Below the pieces are notes generated by a model. It ran no database searches and was not told where the DNA came from. It saw nothing but the letters and a program-made list of their open reading frames with translations. Position numbers and translations under genes: made by a program. From assembly GCF_021234875.1 (NCBI RefSeq), contig NZ_JAJQVM010000028.1, positions 1 through 64,000 of the forward strand: 64,000 bases of DNA. The letters are read 5' to 3'. This document shows, in pieces, positions 15,215 to 25,992 of this stretch (position 1 is the stretch's first letter; each line of letters begins with the position of its first letter). This DNA is from Marinibactrum halimedae. GTDB lineage: Bacteria > Pseudomonadota > Gammaproteobacteria > Pseudomonadales > Cellvibrionaceae.

Positions 15215-16267
15215 CTATGGGTTTAAAGGTACGGTGACTTCTTGCCCTTCCAAACTTATTCCATAATTATTGAATAAATCCGTCTCTATCGAGATGTTTT
15301 CCGCTTGAATACGCCCACCGTAGGCATTAAAACGAGATGGCCTAAACTCAGGGTAATTTTCACCGATGTTCAAGTAGGTAGTACGGCCATTATCAAGGGC
15401 TGTAATAGTGGCGCCATAAAGGTTAATTTCACTGGCTTGAATGTTGAACAGGTAGACATCGGTAATAATGTCATTATAGATGTCAATCACACCTCCTCGA
15501 AGGTTGAGATGAGTACACACGAAGCTGCAGTTGGCCCCTCCGGAAGAAATATTTATTTTGTTGACTTTAAGTTGTAATCCTTCAATCGTGCCGCCTCCGG
15601 CTGACACTTCACCAGAAAATATTATGTTGTTATCACTAATGAGTGATAGGTAGTTTTGTACGTTAAGTACGGCACCACCGGATAAGTAAAATTGGTTGTT
15701 ACCGAGATTGGTACTCCAAGAGTTAATATCAACGGTTGTGCCACCTTTAACATAGACTCCGGTATTGCGTATGATGCCTCCTTCTTCAGGCCAATAGGGG
15801 CCACTAACGTTAAAAGCATTAATATTATTGTTTATTTCAATAATGGCGTCAGCCACGTTGTTAAACCGAATATTTCCAGAGAGCGTTAAAGGGGTGTGAA
15901 TGTAAGTGTTTCCAACACTTTCAAAATTGAGGTTGTTGGCGTACTCATTTTCTTTACCGCTGATCGTTAGTGTTTGGCTTAACGTAACCTTGGGGGCTTG
16001 GGAAGGCTCTGTGCTGGGGTCTATATCTTTTGCAACAATATCAATTGAAAAGTCAGTTTTGATGAAGCCTTCTAAAATAGCATCTTTGCTGACATAGATG
16101 ATGACATTGTCATCGACATCGATATTCAGTTGATGCTGGGTTTGTGTTTCTGGGAGATAGATTTCAGTCACAGCCAATGATAACTGGCTTGATAGTAGCA
16201 ATGTAGAGAATGTCGCCAAAATGGTTGGAATCTTTTTATTAAAGATGGTGTTTGAGAGTGATTTCAT
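15215..16267 (-). CDS. Secreted beta-strand-repeat protein, function unknown
   Basis: This 350-aa protein starts with a Sec signal (basic start, hydrophobic TILATFSTLLLSSQLSLA, cleavage near residue 32). The rest is a series of short strands rich in Asn, Ile, Gly and Thr (for example TLSGNIRFNNVADAIIEINN and GGVIDIYNDIITDVYLFNI), as in right-handed beta-helix or adhesin-like surface proteins. A close Cys pair (CSFVC) sits near residue 250. No anchor, autotransporter or sorting domain is visible. It resembles neither the GLUG proteins later in the window nor any enzyme recognised here. Confidence 0.65.
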   Translation of the reverse strand: MKSLSNTIFNKKIPTILATFSTLLLSSQLSLAVTEIYLPETQTQHQLNIDVDDNVIIYVSKDAILEGFIKTDFSIDIVAKDIDPSTEPSQAPKVTLSQTLTISGKENEYANNLNFESVGNTYIHTPLTLSGNIRFNNVADAIIEINNNINAFNVSGPYWPEEGGIIRNTGVYVKGGTTVDINSWSTNLGNNQFYLSGGAVLNVQNYLSLISDNNIIFSGEVSAGGGTIEGLQLKVNKINISSGGANCSFVCTHLNLRGGVIDIYNDIITDVYLFNIQASEINLYGATITALDNGRTTYLNIGENYPEFRPSRFNAYGGRIQAENISIETDLFNNYGISLEGQEVTVPLNP

Positions 16268-16565
16268 ATTTTAACATTCCTATTGTTTTTATTGTGTCAT
16301 TGTTAAATAGAGGGAAGGCCTGCAGTTTTTATCTTCAATATCTGCAGATTTTTGAGGGTAAAATGAATTCTGGTTTTTCGTCTTGACTATTTGTGACATC
16401 TCTCAATGAGTACTAAATTTTCTGGCGTCAATAAAGTCCATGCCGGGTTTGGGTGATGCCCAGTAGGCAAATTATGAACTATCCTTCCGGGTAGGAACGT
16501 CGTGTTCTGTTGAAATACAATAATTTTTATTTGAGAGTAAAGTGTCTTTGCTGAAACCATAATGG
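16268..16565. other. Divergent promoter region with possible structured element
   Basis: This 298-bp stretch lies between the secreted-protein gene (minus) and mscS (plus). Near 16440-16500 are two adjacent short hairpins: GGG-TGAT-GCCC-like and CTATCC-TTCC-GGGTAG. It may be the 5' leader of mscS; no known riboswitch class was matched. Confidence 0.35.
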
Positions 16566-17405
16566 ATGAGACTAATGCAAGAATTTATTAATAACTTAGA
16601 TATTAATCAATATCTGCCCAGTGCCATTGCTTGGGCTACGAATATTCTCTTGGCTATTGTCATTTTATTGATTGGCCTATGGATTGCAGGTCGTGTTGAT
16701 AAGCTGGTTCGTAATTTGGGTGAAAAATACGATAAATTAGACAGTACTTTATTTCGATTTTTAGGCAGTGTGGCGCGCTATACCGTAATGGCGTTTGTCG
16801 GTATTGCCGTGCTAAATCGCTTTGGGGTGCAAACAGCGTCTATCGTGGCATTGTTAGGTGCGGCCGGGTTGGCGATTGGCTTGGCGTTGCAAGGGGCTAT
16901 GTCGAATTTGGCGGCAGGAGTGATGCTATTGATTTTTCGTCCTTATAAAGTGGGGGACTTTATTGATTCCGCAGGTCGTTTTGGAAAAGTAACAGAAATT
17001 GATATGTTTACTACAATTTTGCAAACGTTTGATAATCAACAAGTGATTATTCCCAATAGCCAGATTTGGGGGCAGCAAATCATCAATCACTCCCACTATG
17101 AAGTTCGGGGTGTGGATATGCATTTTGGGATTGCTTACGGGGAAAATATTGATGCGGCTAGAGCGGTGATTGATAAAATTTTGGAAAGCCACCCTCATGT
17201 GTTAAAAGATCCGGCGCCATTTGTTGAGGTTGAAACCTTAAATGAAAGCTCGGTGGATTTTTTGGTGCGACCTTTTTGTCAGGGCGTTCATTATTTTGAC
17301 ATTTTATATTCCGTGCCTGAGCAGATTAAAAAAGCCTTAGACGAGGCTGGTATTGAAATTCCTTTTCCTCATCGTAAAGTTATTTTGGTCAACGAAGCCA
17401 ATTAA
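16566..17405 (+). CDS. mscS: Small-conductance mechanosensitive channel, MscS family
   Basis: This 279-aa inner-membrane channel opens under membrane tension to release solutes during osmotic downshift. Three N-terminal helices are visible; the third is the pore helix with the Gly/Ala pattern ASIVALLGAAGLAIGLALQG (~95-115) followed by SNLAAGVMLLIFRPYKVGDFI, the MscS signature. The soluble vestibule domain follows (NSQIWGQQIINHS, DMHFGIAYGENID), ending in EIPFPHRKV. The start could be ATG 16566 or 16575; length fits E. coli MscS (286 aa). Confidence 0.93.
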   Translation: MRLMQEFINNLDINQYLPSAIAWATNILLAIVILLIGLWIAGRVDKLVRNLGEKYDKLDSTLFRFLGSVARYTVMAFVGIAVLNRFGVQTASIVALLGAAGLAIGLALQGAMSNLAAGVMLLIFRPYKVGDFIDSAGRFGKVTEIDMFTTILQTFDNQQVIIPNSQIWGQQIINHSHYEVRGVDMHFGIAYGENIDAARAVIDKILESHPHVLKDPAPFVEVETLNESSVDFLVRPFCQGVHYFDILYSVPEQIKKALDEAGIEIPFPHRKVILVNEAN

Positions 17406-17426
17406 TTGGCAGCTGCCTTTATGGTA

Positions 17427-18650
17427 TTAGCTTTCCATTAAGGCGCCGGTGTTAAGTAACTGGCTAAGCACATGAAAGTCATCTCGGCTTAATCGCTCAG
17501 CATTGTTTTGGAGCTCAATAGAAAGCTGAGTGAAAGGGAGGTCACATAATAGCTGTGCTAAGACTTTGCTGCATGTGTAAGATTCGCCGTCGACAAATAA
17601 TGACGCTAATCCAGCCGATGAAACTTGATCACTCGTTAACTCATCTTCAAGGTACGCAAAGCGTGCCGCCGTATTTTTCTCGAGGTTTCCATTTAAAATG
17701 AGCTCCAAGATATCCTGTTCTTGATAATCTTGAGTGATTTCAGGGGCGCCATATTTGGGGTGGGTCATTTCATACCCAAGCCACTGAGCAATGGCCTCAG
17801 GATTATTGATGAGCTTCAGCGCTAATTGTTGAATGCGTTGTACGTCTTCACTGGTTATTACGCCTGGGGTTTGCGTGGCTGGACGTTTGGCATCGGAGAA
17901 ACGTTGCGATTCCGACAGTGAGGCTCCGATGTGATCACCTAGCCCGGCAAGAATTTCTTCTGCACTGGGCGCACGAAAGCCCACGGAGTAGGTGAGGCAT
18001 TCACCTTCGGCAACGCCCCAGTGACCATATTGTGGTGGGACGTATAAGACATCGCCCGGTTCCACGAGCCATTCCTCATCAACCTGAAAGTCTTTCAGAA
18101 TATGCAGGGGGGTATTGTCTACCTTGGGGGCATGTTCATCGTAAGTGGGGCCAATTTTCCAACGACGTTTGCCTTCTGCTTGAAGTAAAAATACATCGTA
18201 TTGGTCGTAATGTGGGCCAACACTGCCACCATCGGCAGCGTAGCTGATCATCATGTCGTCTAGGCGCCAGCTAGGAATAAAATGAAACCGTTCCAGTAAT
18301 TGGGCAATGTCAGAAGAGTAATGATCCACCGCTTGTACCAGCAGTGTCCAATGAGATTCGGGGAGTTGGGCGAAGATGGATTCTTCAAAAGGTCCGCAAT
18401 GCAATGCCCAAGGGGTGCTTTTATTTTTCTCGGACCCCGTTTGTTTAAGGTTGCCTTTTTCAAGAATGATTCGAGATTCTATGTCTTCTTCCAGTGCTAG
18501 GCCCGCTAGTTCATTGGCTGTGATGAGTGGTTTAAAATCGGGAGATTGAAATTCAGGAAAGACGCCCCGTAATAAAACGGGTTTTTGTTGCCAGTAACTT
18601 TCTAAAAACTCATTAACCGTTAAATGGCCAAGTTGTTGCAAAATACTCAT
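17427..18650 (-). CDS. roxA: Ribosomal protein L16 arginine 3-hydroxylase (JmjC/cupin), RoxA/YcfD type
   Basis: This 407-aa 2-oxoglutarate/Fe(II) oxygenase family hydroxylates an arginine of ribosomal protein L16. The JmjC metal site is clear: His147 and Asp149 in GGSVGPHYDQYDVFLLQ and His210 in VLYVPPQYGHWGVAEG. The 2-oxoglutarate-binding KRRWKIGP block lies between. A C-terminal dimerisation/winged-helix region of about 180 residues completes the normal length. It is downstream of purB on the same strand, separated by a strong hairpin. Confidence 0.93.
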   Translation of the reverse strand: MSILQQLGHLTVNEFLESYWQQKPVLLRGVFPEFQSPDFKPLITANELAGLALEEDIESRIILEKGNLKQTGSEKNKSTPWALHCGPFEESIFAQLPESHWTLLVQAVDHYSSDIAQLLERFHFIPSWRLDDMMISYAADGGSVGPHYDQYDVFLLQAEGKRRWKIGPTYDEHAPKVDNTPLHILKDFQVDEEWLVEPGDVLYVPPQYGHWGVAEGECLTYSVGFRAPSAEEILAGLGDHIGASLSESQRFSDAKRPATQTPGVITSEDVQRIQQLALKLINNPEAIAQWLGYEMTHPKYGAPEITQDYQEQDILELILNGNLEKNTAARFAYLEDELTSDQVSSAGLASLFVDGESYTCSKVLAQLLCDLPFTQLSIELQNNAERLSRDDFHVLSQLLNTGALMES

Positions 18651-18725
18651 GATCCGTCTCTGAAGAAAGGGGGGGCTAGGTGATGCTTGAGAAGAAAAAA
18701 GGCAATTAAATCTACAAGATTAAGT

Positions 18726-18759
18726 CACGCTTAGCGTAAGTACGCTTACGCTAAGCGTG
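18726..18759. terminator. Perfect 15-bp inverted repeat after purB, putative terminator
   Basis: CACGCTTAGCGTAAG (18726-18740) and CTTACGCTAAGCGTG (18745-18759) are exact complements around a four-base loop. It lies 18 bases after the purB stop and before roxA. The stem is strong but lacks a long T-run. Confidence 0.6.
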
Positions 18760-18776
18760 GATGAAATAGAAAATGC

Positions 18777-20174
<1,398 letters not shown>

Positions 20175-20222
20175 TTACTGATTAAAACCCTAAGAATGTG
20201 TGTTTTTAAAACGGTGTTATTG

Positions 20223-20297
20223 AACAAGCATTTATTAAACAAGCGTCTATTAAACAAGCGTCAATTAAACAAGCGTCAATTAAACAAGCCCCTATTA
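20223..20297. repeat. Five 15-bp direct tandem repeats between hflD and purB
   Basis: The unit AACAAGCGTCTATTA occurs five times head to tail with few changes. It lies between the hflD stop and the purB start, in the likely 5' leader of purB. Any small reading frame through it is an artefact of the 15-bp period. Confidence 0.9.
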
Positions 20298-20318
20298 AAC
20301 ATTGTGTGAAGATTGCCA

Positions 20319-20960
20319 TTAACGTGGAGTGCCATTTGATGCTTGATCGTAAAGTCGTTTCGTGGCGGATTCGATATGACGCTTGTTGACAATTAAATGA
20401 AAACGACTGCCGCCCACTTGACGCCATAGCATGGTAGCGCGAATGCCGGAGAACAAGAGAGCGCGAATTTGGTTGGCAATACGAGGTTGTTGCAAATAAT
20501 TAAAGTCACCCAGTACCTGAATTCGGTAAGAAAAAGTACTGATGGTATCTGTGTACACCGTCGCTAAATTACCGATGATGTTTTCATGGGTGAGATCGAA
20601 ATGTTGTCGTTGTTGTTCTGCCCGATCGAGGCGGTTGGCAATGATCGATAACATACTTGGATGTTTATGGAGTTTTTTTTGCAAATGCATCATGCCCAGC
20701 ACATAGCGCATGGCGTGTGGATAGCTTTTGGCGCGACGCTGGGCGAAGGTTTCAATTAATGCTCTTAAACCCAATTCGACATGCTGAATTTGACCTGTAT
20801 ACACATCCAGAGTTTGCTGGGGGTTGGTCACAAATAGGCTTTCTAAGGAGTGTTCGATGAACATTTTTGGCGCGCTGCCTTGGCGAGCCAATTGCTCGAC
20901 CAATGCCGCTGCTTGAAACATGCCGCCTAACGCGATGGCCTGCTGTTGCCATTTATTCAT
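20319..20960 (-). CDS. hflD: High-frequency lysogenization protein HflD homologue
   Basis: This 213-aa, largely helical peripheral membrane protein matches HflD (YcfC). Visible family blocks are QQAIALGGMFQAAALVEQLA (~6-25), LGLRALIETF, RYVLGMMHLQKKL and IRALLFSGIRATMLWRQVGG. In E. coli HflD binds phage lambda CII; its normal cellular role is poorly defined. The start overlaps the mnmA stop (TAATG), showing tight coupling. Confidence 0.94.
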   Translation of the reverse strand: MNKWQQQAIALGGMFQAAALVEQLARQGSAPKMFIEHSLESLFVTNPQQTLDVYTGQIQHVELGLRALIETFAQRRAKSYPHAMRYVLGMMHLQKKLHKHPSMLSIIANRLDRAEQQRQHFDLTHENIIGNLATVYTDTISTFSYRIQVLGDFNYLQQPRIANQIRALLFSGIRATMLWRQVGGSRFHLIVNKRHIESATKRLYDQASNGTPR

Positions 20961-22120
20961 TAAAGGGCTTCCTTATTATCATCATGGTGATTGAGCCCTG
21001 CTTCGATGACGGCACCACCTAAGCAAATGTCTTTGTCATAAAAGACGACAGATTGTCCGGGTGTGATGGCTCGTTGAGGTTCATCAAAGTTAACACGAAC
21101 GCGTCCATTGCTCAGTGGGATCAGTGTGGCGGCTTGATCAGGTTGGCGATAGCGTGTTTTCGCCATGACACGTAAACCCCCTTGTGGGGTGGTGTGATGA
21201 TGAGGATTGATCCAATGGCATTCATTGGCGATTAGATATTCTTTAAATAGCCTTGGGTGATTTTTCCCTTGCACCACCAATAATTCATTACGTTTTAAGT
21301 CTTTTTCGGCCACAAACCAAGGCTCTTCAGAGGCGCCTTTCACTCCCCCAATGCCTAAGCCTTGGCGTTGACCAATGGTGTGGTACATCAAGCCGGCATG
21401 TTCGCCGATGACGTTACCGTCTTCGGTGACAATAGAGCCCGGTTGGGCAGGAAGATATTGTTCTAAAAAGTCTTTAAAACGGCGTTCACCAATAAAGCAA
21501 ATCCCGGTGCTGTCTTTTTTGTTGTGCGTGATTAAATCGTGTTCTTCGGCAATGGCGCGCACAACGGGCTTGTCCAGGTCGCCTACGGGGAAGAGTGATT
21601 TGCGAAATTCCTCTTCACCCACTGCATGCAAGAAATAGCTTTGGTCTTTGTTGTTATCGAGGCCTTTGGCTAGGTAGGTGTGTCCGCTGTCATCTACGCG
21701 ACGTACGTAGTGACCGGTGGCGATACGCTCAGCACCAAGCACTTCGGCGTATTCTAAGAAGACTTTAAATTTAATTTCTCGGTTGCAAAGTATGTCTGGG
21801 TTAGGAGTGCGGCCGGCTTTGTATTCTTTTAGAAAATGTTCGAACACATTATCCCAATATTCAGCGGCAAAATTAGCCGTATGCAGTTTTATGCCTAGCT
21901 TATCGCAGACGGCTTGTGCATCGGCTAAATCGGTTTTGGCGGTGCAGTATTCGGTGCCATCGTCTTCATCCCAATTTTTCATGAACAGCCCTTCAACGGT
22001 ATAGCCTAATCGTTGAAGTAATAGGGCAGACACAGAAGAGTCGACCCCGCCGGACATCCCGACAATAACTTTTACTCCTTCATTTTCGGGCTTAGGAGTA
22101 AAAGAGGAAAAATCAGTCAT
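20960..22120 (-). CDS. mnmA: tRNA-specific 2-thiouridylase MnmA
   Basis: MnmA puts the 2-thio group on U34 of Glu, Gln and Lys tRNAs using sulfur from the Tus relay. The 386-aa protein has the PP-loop [10 protein letters not shown] (~21-30), the nucleophile Cys112 in [12 protein letters not shown], and persulfide Cys208 in [14 protein letters not shown] 22120 is preferred because AGGAA lies seven bases upstream; a TTG at 22138 is an in-frame alternative. The C-terminal beta-barrel ([20 protein letters not shown]) is complete. Confidence 0.97.
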   Translation of the reverse strand: MTDFSSFTPKPENEGVKVIVGMSGGVDSSVSALLLQRLGYTVEGLFMKNWDEDDGTEYCTAKTDLADAQAVCDKLGIKLHTANFAAEYWDNVFEHFLKEYKAGRTPNPDILCNREIKFKVFLEYAEVLGAERIATGHYVRRVDDSGHTYLAKGLDNNKDQSYFLHAVGEEEFRKSLFPVGDLDKPVVRAIAEEHDLITHNKKDSTGICFIGERRFKDFLEQYLPAQPGSIVTEDGNVIGEHAGLMYHTIGQRQGLGIGGVKGASEEPWFVAEKDLKRNELLVVQGKNHPRLFKEYLIANECHWINPHHHTTPQGGLRVMAKTRYRQPDQAATLIPLSNGRVRVNFDEPQRAITPGQSVVFYDKDICLGGAVIEAGLNHHDDNKEAL

Positions 22121-22284
22121 GGTTCGGTTCCTGTTCAATCATGCCCAGTGAACGAATGATGTCAATCGAACGTAGGCTTTGGTCACGCCTTTTGCTTATT
22201 TAAAGATCGGCCTGGCTAAATGTTAGTTGGGTTGGCGCTACTTTGATCGCTATGCCGGTCTCAATGGATTAAAAGGAGGCGATT

Positions 22285-22773
22285 CTACTTGGGTTCGGCA
22301 ACGATCGCCAAGGGGTAAAGTGCGCCTTGTTGGTGGCGCTCAATATCTTCCAGTACCAGCGGGCTGCGAAGCTGCGTGACGTGAGCGCGTACGTCGTCTA
22401 AGGAATACCATTGTGCAGAGAGAATGCCTTCATCAAGGGGGAGTTCTGGTTTAAATGCTACCGGGCGGGCAACGAAGGTGTGCCGTACATAGGTGACTCC
22501 GTTGGGAGCATTGTAGAGAGAAACGCCAATGAAATGGGTTAATTCAACTTGCCAGCCGGTTTCTTCCAGTGTTTCGCGAGTGGCGGCGTTTTGTAGGCTT
22601 TCATTGGCTTCCAGGTGGCCAGCAGGTTGGTTAATCACAAACTCGGCAGTGTTTGGCGAGGGGGCCTCTTTATTGCGCTCTTTTACTAATAAATATTTTC
22701 CGTCGTTGAACACCACCGTTGCCACTGTGACGTGTGGAAGGAAGGTTCGATGATCGGATACAGGGTTTTTCAT
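22285..22773 (-). CDS. nudJ: Nudix hydrolase NudJ-like phosphatase
   Basis: This 162-aa Nudix protein has the Nudix box GHLEANESLQNAATRETLEETGW (read as GHLEANE, then RETLEETGW) at ~52-74, with the metal-binding RExxEE set complete. NudJ of E. coli hydrolyses nucleoside di/triphosphates and the thiamin precursor HMP-PP. The position between rluE and mnmA is the conserved place for nudJ. The ATG at 22773 lies nine bases after the rluE stop. Confidence 0.9.
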   Translation of the reverse strand: MKNPVSDHRTFLPHVTVATVVFNDGKYLLVKERNKEAPSPNTAEFVINQPAGHLEANESLQNAATRETLEETGWQVELTHFIGVSLYNAPNGVTYVRHTFVARPVAFKPELPLDEGILSAQWYSLDDVRAHVTQLRSPLVLEDIERHQQGALYPLAIVAEPK

Positions 22774-22782
22774 GGGGTGATC

Positions 22783-23544
22783 CTAACGGGAACGTTTGTG
22801 TCGTGTTGTCCCGACTTTTTTGGTAGTACGGGCACTATTGGTAGTACGGGCATTTTTGGTAGTACGTACATTTTTGGTAGTACGTACATTTTTGGTAGTA
22901 CGTACATTTTTGGTTGTATGGACATTGGAACGGCGGCTCTTGGTTTTGGATGGGCCGGGCGCAACAGTGGATTGCTGTTTTAAGTGGGGGAAATGCTCAG
23001 CCATATTCACTTCTACTGTACAAGAGTCACCAGGTTGAAGTTGACCTAATGACCATGGGCCAATTTGATGGCGAATCAAGCGCAGGGTGGGGAAGCCCAC
23101 AGCAGCAGTCATTCTTCTGACTTGACGGTTACGACCTTCGGTAATGGTGATGGCGATCCATGAAGTGGGTATGTTTTTGCGAAACCGTACCGGAGGCGTT
23201 CGTGGCCAAACGGAAGGGGCATCTATTCGCTGAGCTTTAGCCGGTAGAGTGGGGCCGTCTTTTAACTCAAGGCCGTGTTGCAGTTGGTTTAATGCTGCTT
23301 CGGTGATGTCGCCATCTACTTGCACCCAGTACGTTTTGGGGAGTTTATGGGAGGGGTGTGTGATTGCATGTTGTAAGCGGCCATTATCGGTCAGCAGCAA
23401 GAGGCCTTCGGAATCTCTGTCTAATCTCCCAGCGGGGTAAACGTTTGGCACGTTAATAAAGTCTTTTAATGTTTTCCGTTGCTCACCGTCTGTAAATTGC
23501 GTGAGTACATCAAACGGTTTATTCAGCAAAATCAGTTTTGCCAC
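22783..23544 (-). CDS. rluE: 23S rRNA pseudouridine(2457) synthase RluE with repetitive basic tail
   Basis: RluE makes pseudouridine 2457 in 23S rRNA. The RsuA/RluB/E/F fold is clear: [15 protein letters not shown] at the start, catalytic Asp in [15 protein letters not shown] (D42), [20 protein letters not shown] near 150-170. The GTG at 23544 is chosen because GAGGAG lies six bases before it; the open frame extends upstream without family similarity. The last ~60 residues are an unusual Lys/Arg/Thr tail with TTKNVR repeated, encoded by 18-bp tandem copies. Such a tail is absent from the usual family length (~180-220 aa). Confidence 0.92.
   Translation of the reverse strand: MAKLILLNKPFDVLTQFTDGEQRKTLKDFINVPNVYPAGRLDRDSEGLLLLTDNGRLQHAITHPSHKLPKTYWVQVDGDITEAALNQLQHGLELKDGPTLPAKAQRIDAPSVWPRTPPVRFRKNIPTSWIAITITEGRNRQVRRMTAAVGFPTLRLIRHQIGPWSLGQLQPGDSCTVEVNMAEHFPHLKQQSTVAPGPSKTKSRRSNVHTTKNVRTTKNVRTTKNVRTTKNARTTNSARTTKKVGTTRHKRSR
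22812..22919. repeat. Six 18-bp tandem repeats inside the 3' end of rluE
   Basis: GTACATTTTTGGTAGTAC and close variants repeat six times in register with the rluE frame. They encode the (A/V)RTTKN-type basic repeats of the tail. The three central copies are nearly identical, indicating recent expansion. Confidence 0.93.
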
Positions 23545-23885
23545 TGAGTCTCCTCGTTTAAAAGAAATCGTAGTATTAATAAAAGCAAATGGGAGGGCGC
23601 CCATTGTTAATCAAAGTGGTAAGGATGCTAACATTCCAACGCTCAGTGTTCAGTCTTTGCATTACTCAATCTTTGAATTCCCCATTCGAAAAAAATCTAT
23701 TAAATAACTTGCCGCTGAAATCCTTGTCTTGGCGTTCTAAAGAGTTGTGACAGACTCGTTACTCGGCTATTTTTCAGTAAGTATTCATAAGGATCATAAA
23801 TAGCCATTATTAATAACAGCCTTTAATAAATAAGGTGTTCATAAAAGCCATCTAACTACAGCATAACTACAACAAGAGAGGTCCT
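23545..23885. other. Divergent promoter region between rluE and icd
   Basis: This 341-bp stretch contains no supported gene. It must hold the promoters for the rluE-nudJ-mnmA-hflD-purB unit and for icd. It is AT-rich close to icd; AAGAGAGG lies just upstream of the icd ATG as the ribosome site. Confidence 0.5.
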
Positions 23886-25160
23886 ATGGTTTACCAACAT
23901 ATTTCTGTGCCTTCAGAGGGCGCAAAGATTACGGTGCAGCATAATGGGAGTCGCCCCATCCTTGATGTACCAGATTGTCCCATTATTCCCTTTATTGAAG
24001 GGGACGGTATTGGTGTGGATATTACACCGGTGATGCGTAAAGTTGTCGATGTTGCGGTAAAGCAAGCTTACGGTGGTAAGCGAAAAATTGCCTGGATGGA
24101 AGTCTTTTGTGGAGAGAAAGCGGCGCAGTTATACGATGGAGAGTGGTTTCCCAGTGAGACGCTAGAAGCCATTAAAGAACATTTAGTGGCCATAAAAGGG
24201 CCGTTAACCACTCCAGTGGGAGGTGGGTTTCGCTCTTTGAATGTGGCCTTACGTCAGGAATTGGATTTGTACGTATGTCAGCGCCCTGTGCGATGGTTTC
24301 ATGGTGTTCCTTCTCCGGTAAAGCATCCTGAAAATGTGAATATGGTGATTTTTCGAGAAAACTCAGAAGACATTTATGCGGGCATTGAATGGAAAGCCGG
24401 CAGTGAAGAGGCCCGAAAGTTAGTCCAGTTTATGCAAAAAGAACTGGGGGTCACTAAAATTCGATGGCCAGACGCTACCGGTGTGGGTATTAAGCCGGTG
24501 TCTGAGGAGGGCTCAAAGCGTTTAATTCGTAAAGCCATCCTGTATGCCATTGAGCACAATATGCCTTCTGTAACCATGGTCCATAAAGGCAATATCATGA
24601 AGTTCACTGAAGGCGCCTTCAGAGATTGGGGATATGAATTAGCCCAGCAAGAGTTCGACGCCCAACTTTATGAAGGTGGGCCTTGGGTGGTTATCAAAAA
24701 CCCAAAAACCGGAGGAGACATCATCATCAAAGATGTTATTGCCGATGCGATGTTGCAACAGGTTCTATTGCGACCCTCTGATTACAGTGTAATTGCCACA
24801 TTGAATCTCAATGGTGACTACTTGTCTGACGCCCTTGCGGCGCAAGTTGGCGGTATTGGTATTGCGCCTGGTGCGAATTTGTCGGACTCCATTGCTATTT
24901 TTGAGGCCACCCATGGCACCGCACCTAAGTACGCGGGTCAAGACAAAGTGAATCCGGGCAGTTTATTGTTATCAGCAACGATGATGCTGGATCACATGGG
25001 CTGGGGAGAGGCTTCGGAATTGATTGTCCAAGGTATGGAAGCGGCCATAGGTAGAAAGACCGTCACCTATGATTTTGCACGGTTAATGAATGCAGCCGAA
25101 GAGGTGCCCAGTTCACGATTTGGCGAGTGCATTATTCAAGCTATGCAGCAGGTGGCTTAG
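23886..25160 (+). CDS. icd: NADP-dependent isocitrate dehydrogenase
   Basis: Icd oxidises isocitrate to 2-oxoglutarate in the TCA cycle. The 424-aa length matches the E. coli-type dimeric enzyme (416 aa). The substrate/phosphorylation loop is [13 protein letters not shown] with Ser117, the site that AceK phosphorylates in relatives; [18 protein letters not shown] follows, and the cofactor loop is in [19 protein letters not shown]. Transcribed divergently from rluE, as in E. coli and Pseudomonas. Confidence 0.98.
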   Translation: MVYQHISVPSEGAKITVQHNGSRPILDVPDCPIIPFIEGDGIGVDITPVMRKVVDVAVKQAYGGKRKIAWMEVFCGEKAAQLYDGEWFPSETLEAIKEHLVAIKGPLTTPVGGGFRSLNVALRQELDLYVCQRPVRWFHGVPSPVKHPENVNMVIFRENSEDIYAGIEWKAGSEEARKLVQFMQKELGVTKIRWPDATGVGIKPVSEEGSKRLIRKAILYAIEHNMPSVTMVHKGNIMKFTEGAFRDWGYELAQQEFDAQLYEGGPWVVIKNPKTGGDIIIKDVIADAMLQQVLLRPSDYSVIATLNLNGDYLSDALAAQVGGIGIAPGANLSDSIAIFEATHGTAPKYAGQDKVNPGSLLLSATMMLDHMGWGEASELIVQGMEAAIGRKTVTYDFARLMNAAEEVPSSRFGECIIQAMQQVA

Positions 25161-25175
25161 CCCATATTGGGTAAC

Positions 25176-25199
25176 GCGCAAGCGCCATAGCGCTTGCGC
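25176..25199. terminator. Hairpin between convergent icd and cspD
   Basis: GCGCAAGCG (25176-25184) pairs exactly with CGCTTGCGC (25191-25199) across a six-base loop, followed by TTTGGG on the plus strand. It lies 16 bases after the icd stop and may serve both genes. Confidence 0.65.
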
Positions 25200-25224
25200 T
25201 TTGGGTATCAATAATTTGGGATCA

Positions 25225-25515
25225 CTAATGATGGGTTTGCATGGCGTGTGGCTCTAGTGGTGTAGCATGAAGGCCACTTTTTTGAAAATCATTGTGTTGC
25301 CCCAAAGCATCCACAAGGGGTTTGATGTGTACGGCATGGCGCCCTTTGTTTCCATCGACAACATCAAAAGTCACAGGCTGACCTGCCTTGAGTGTTTTAT
25401 AGCCCTCCATTTCAATGACGGAATAGTGGGCAAATAAATCACCACCACCGCCTTCAGGAAGAATAAAACCGTAACCTTTTGCGTTGTTAAACCACTTTAC
25501 AGTACCAGTTGGCAT
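25225..25515 (-). CDS. cspD: Cold-shock-domain protein CspD-like
   Basis: This 96-aa protein has a cold-shock domain with RNP1 KGYGFILPEGG and RNP2 DLFAHYSVI (residues ~14-40), starting PTGTVKWFNNAKG. CspD binds single-stranded DNA and inhibits replication in non-growing E. coli. ATG 25515 is chosen because GAAGGAA lies just upstream; the longer frame to 25545 lacks a site. A His-rich C-terminal extension of about 25 residues (ending QTHH) follows the domain. Its position beside clpS-clpA is conserved, fitting CspD rather than CspA. Confidence 0.92.
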   Translation of the reverse strand: MPTGTVKWFNNAKGYGFILPEGGGGDLFAHYSVIEMEGYKTLKAGQPVTFDVVDGNKGRHAVHIKPLVDALGQHNDFQKSGLHATPLEPHAMQTHH

Positions 25516-25545
25516 GATGCTATTTCCTTCTTTTTGTTGGCCCAA

Positions 25546-25992
25546 CCCATAGATTAATGAGGGGAGGGTGACGTCGTTATTATTGTTAGAAGTCGATTTA
25601 TTCTTATAAAAAGGAGTTATATTTTTTGGCTTGGGTTAAATATCTATATAGATTATGGGTAACGATCCCTGAGAGCAGATTATTGAATATCGGCGTAATA
25701 CCAAATAGTGAGTCTGTGTTACTTAACTTCTCAATTTCTGACCGCTGAACTTTCAAACATTAACATTATTACTGTCGAGAGATATTTTGGTATTAATCCT
25801 ACGTTGAGGCCACTGACTGCTCATTTTTGAATGTCACCATCTTATTATTCTAATTTTTCTGGTTTTTTACTGATTTGTTTGTTGAATTCTTACAAATAAG
25901 GATCCATCAATAGCTTTATACTCGTACGAACGTTAAGTCGTTGTCAAGCCGTTGGGCCCGGCGCGAGATATTGCGTTGCAATATGGGGTAGA
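25546..25992. other. Intergenic region between divergent cspD and clpS
   Basis: No gene is supported in this 447-bp AT-rich stretch. It should carry the promoters of cspD and clpS. A 7-bp inverted repeat ATATTGC-GTT-GCAATAT (25968-25984) sits directly upstream of clpS and might influence its translation. Confidence 0.45.

Noticed and set aside
16430-16510. GEMM (c-di-GMP) or fluoride riboswitch
   Set aside because: The short stems do not contain the consensus core of either class.
20206-20427. 73-codon minus-strand frame with LIDAC repeats
   Set aside because: It is produced by the 15-bp tandem repeat between hflD and purB plus out-of-frame hflD sequence; no ribosome site or family match.
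22812-22919. Possible CRISPR array from regular repeats
   Set aside because: Units are directly adjacent 18-bp copies without spacers and in frame with rluE; no cas gene in the window.
22732-22983. Plus-strand frame with FGST(Y)I repeats
   Set aside because: Mirror of the rluE tail repeat on the other strand; no independent evidence.
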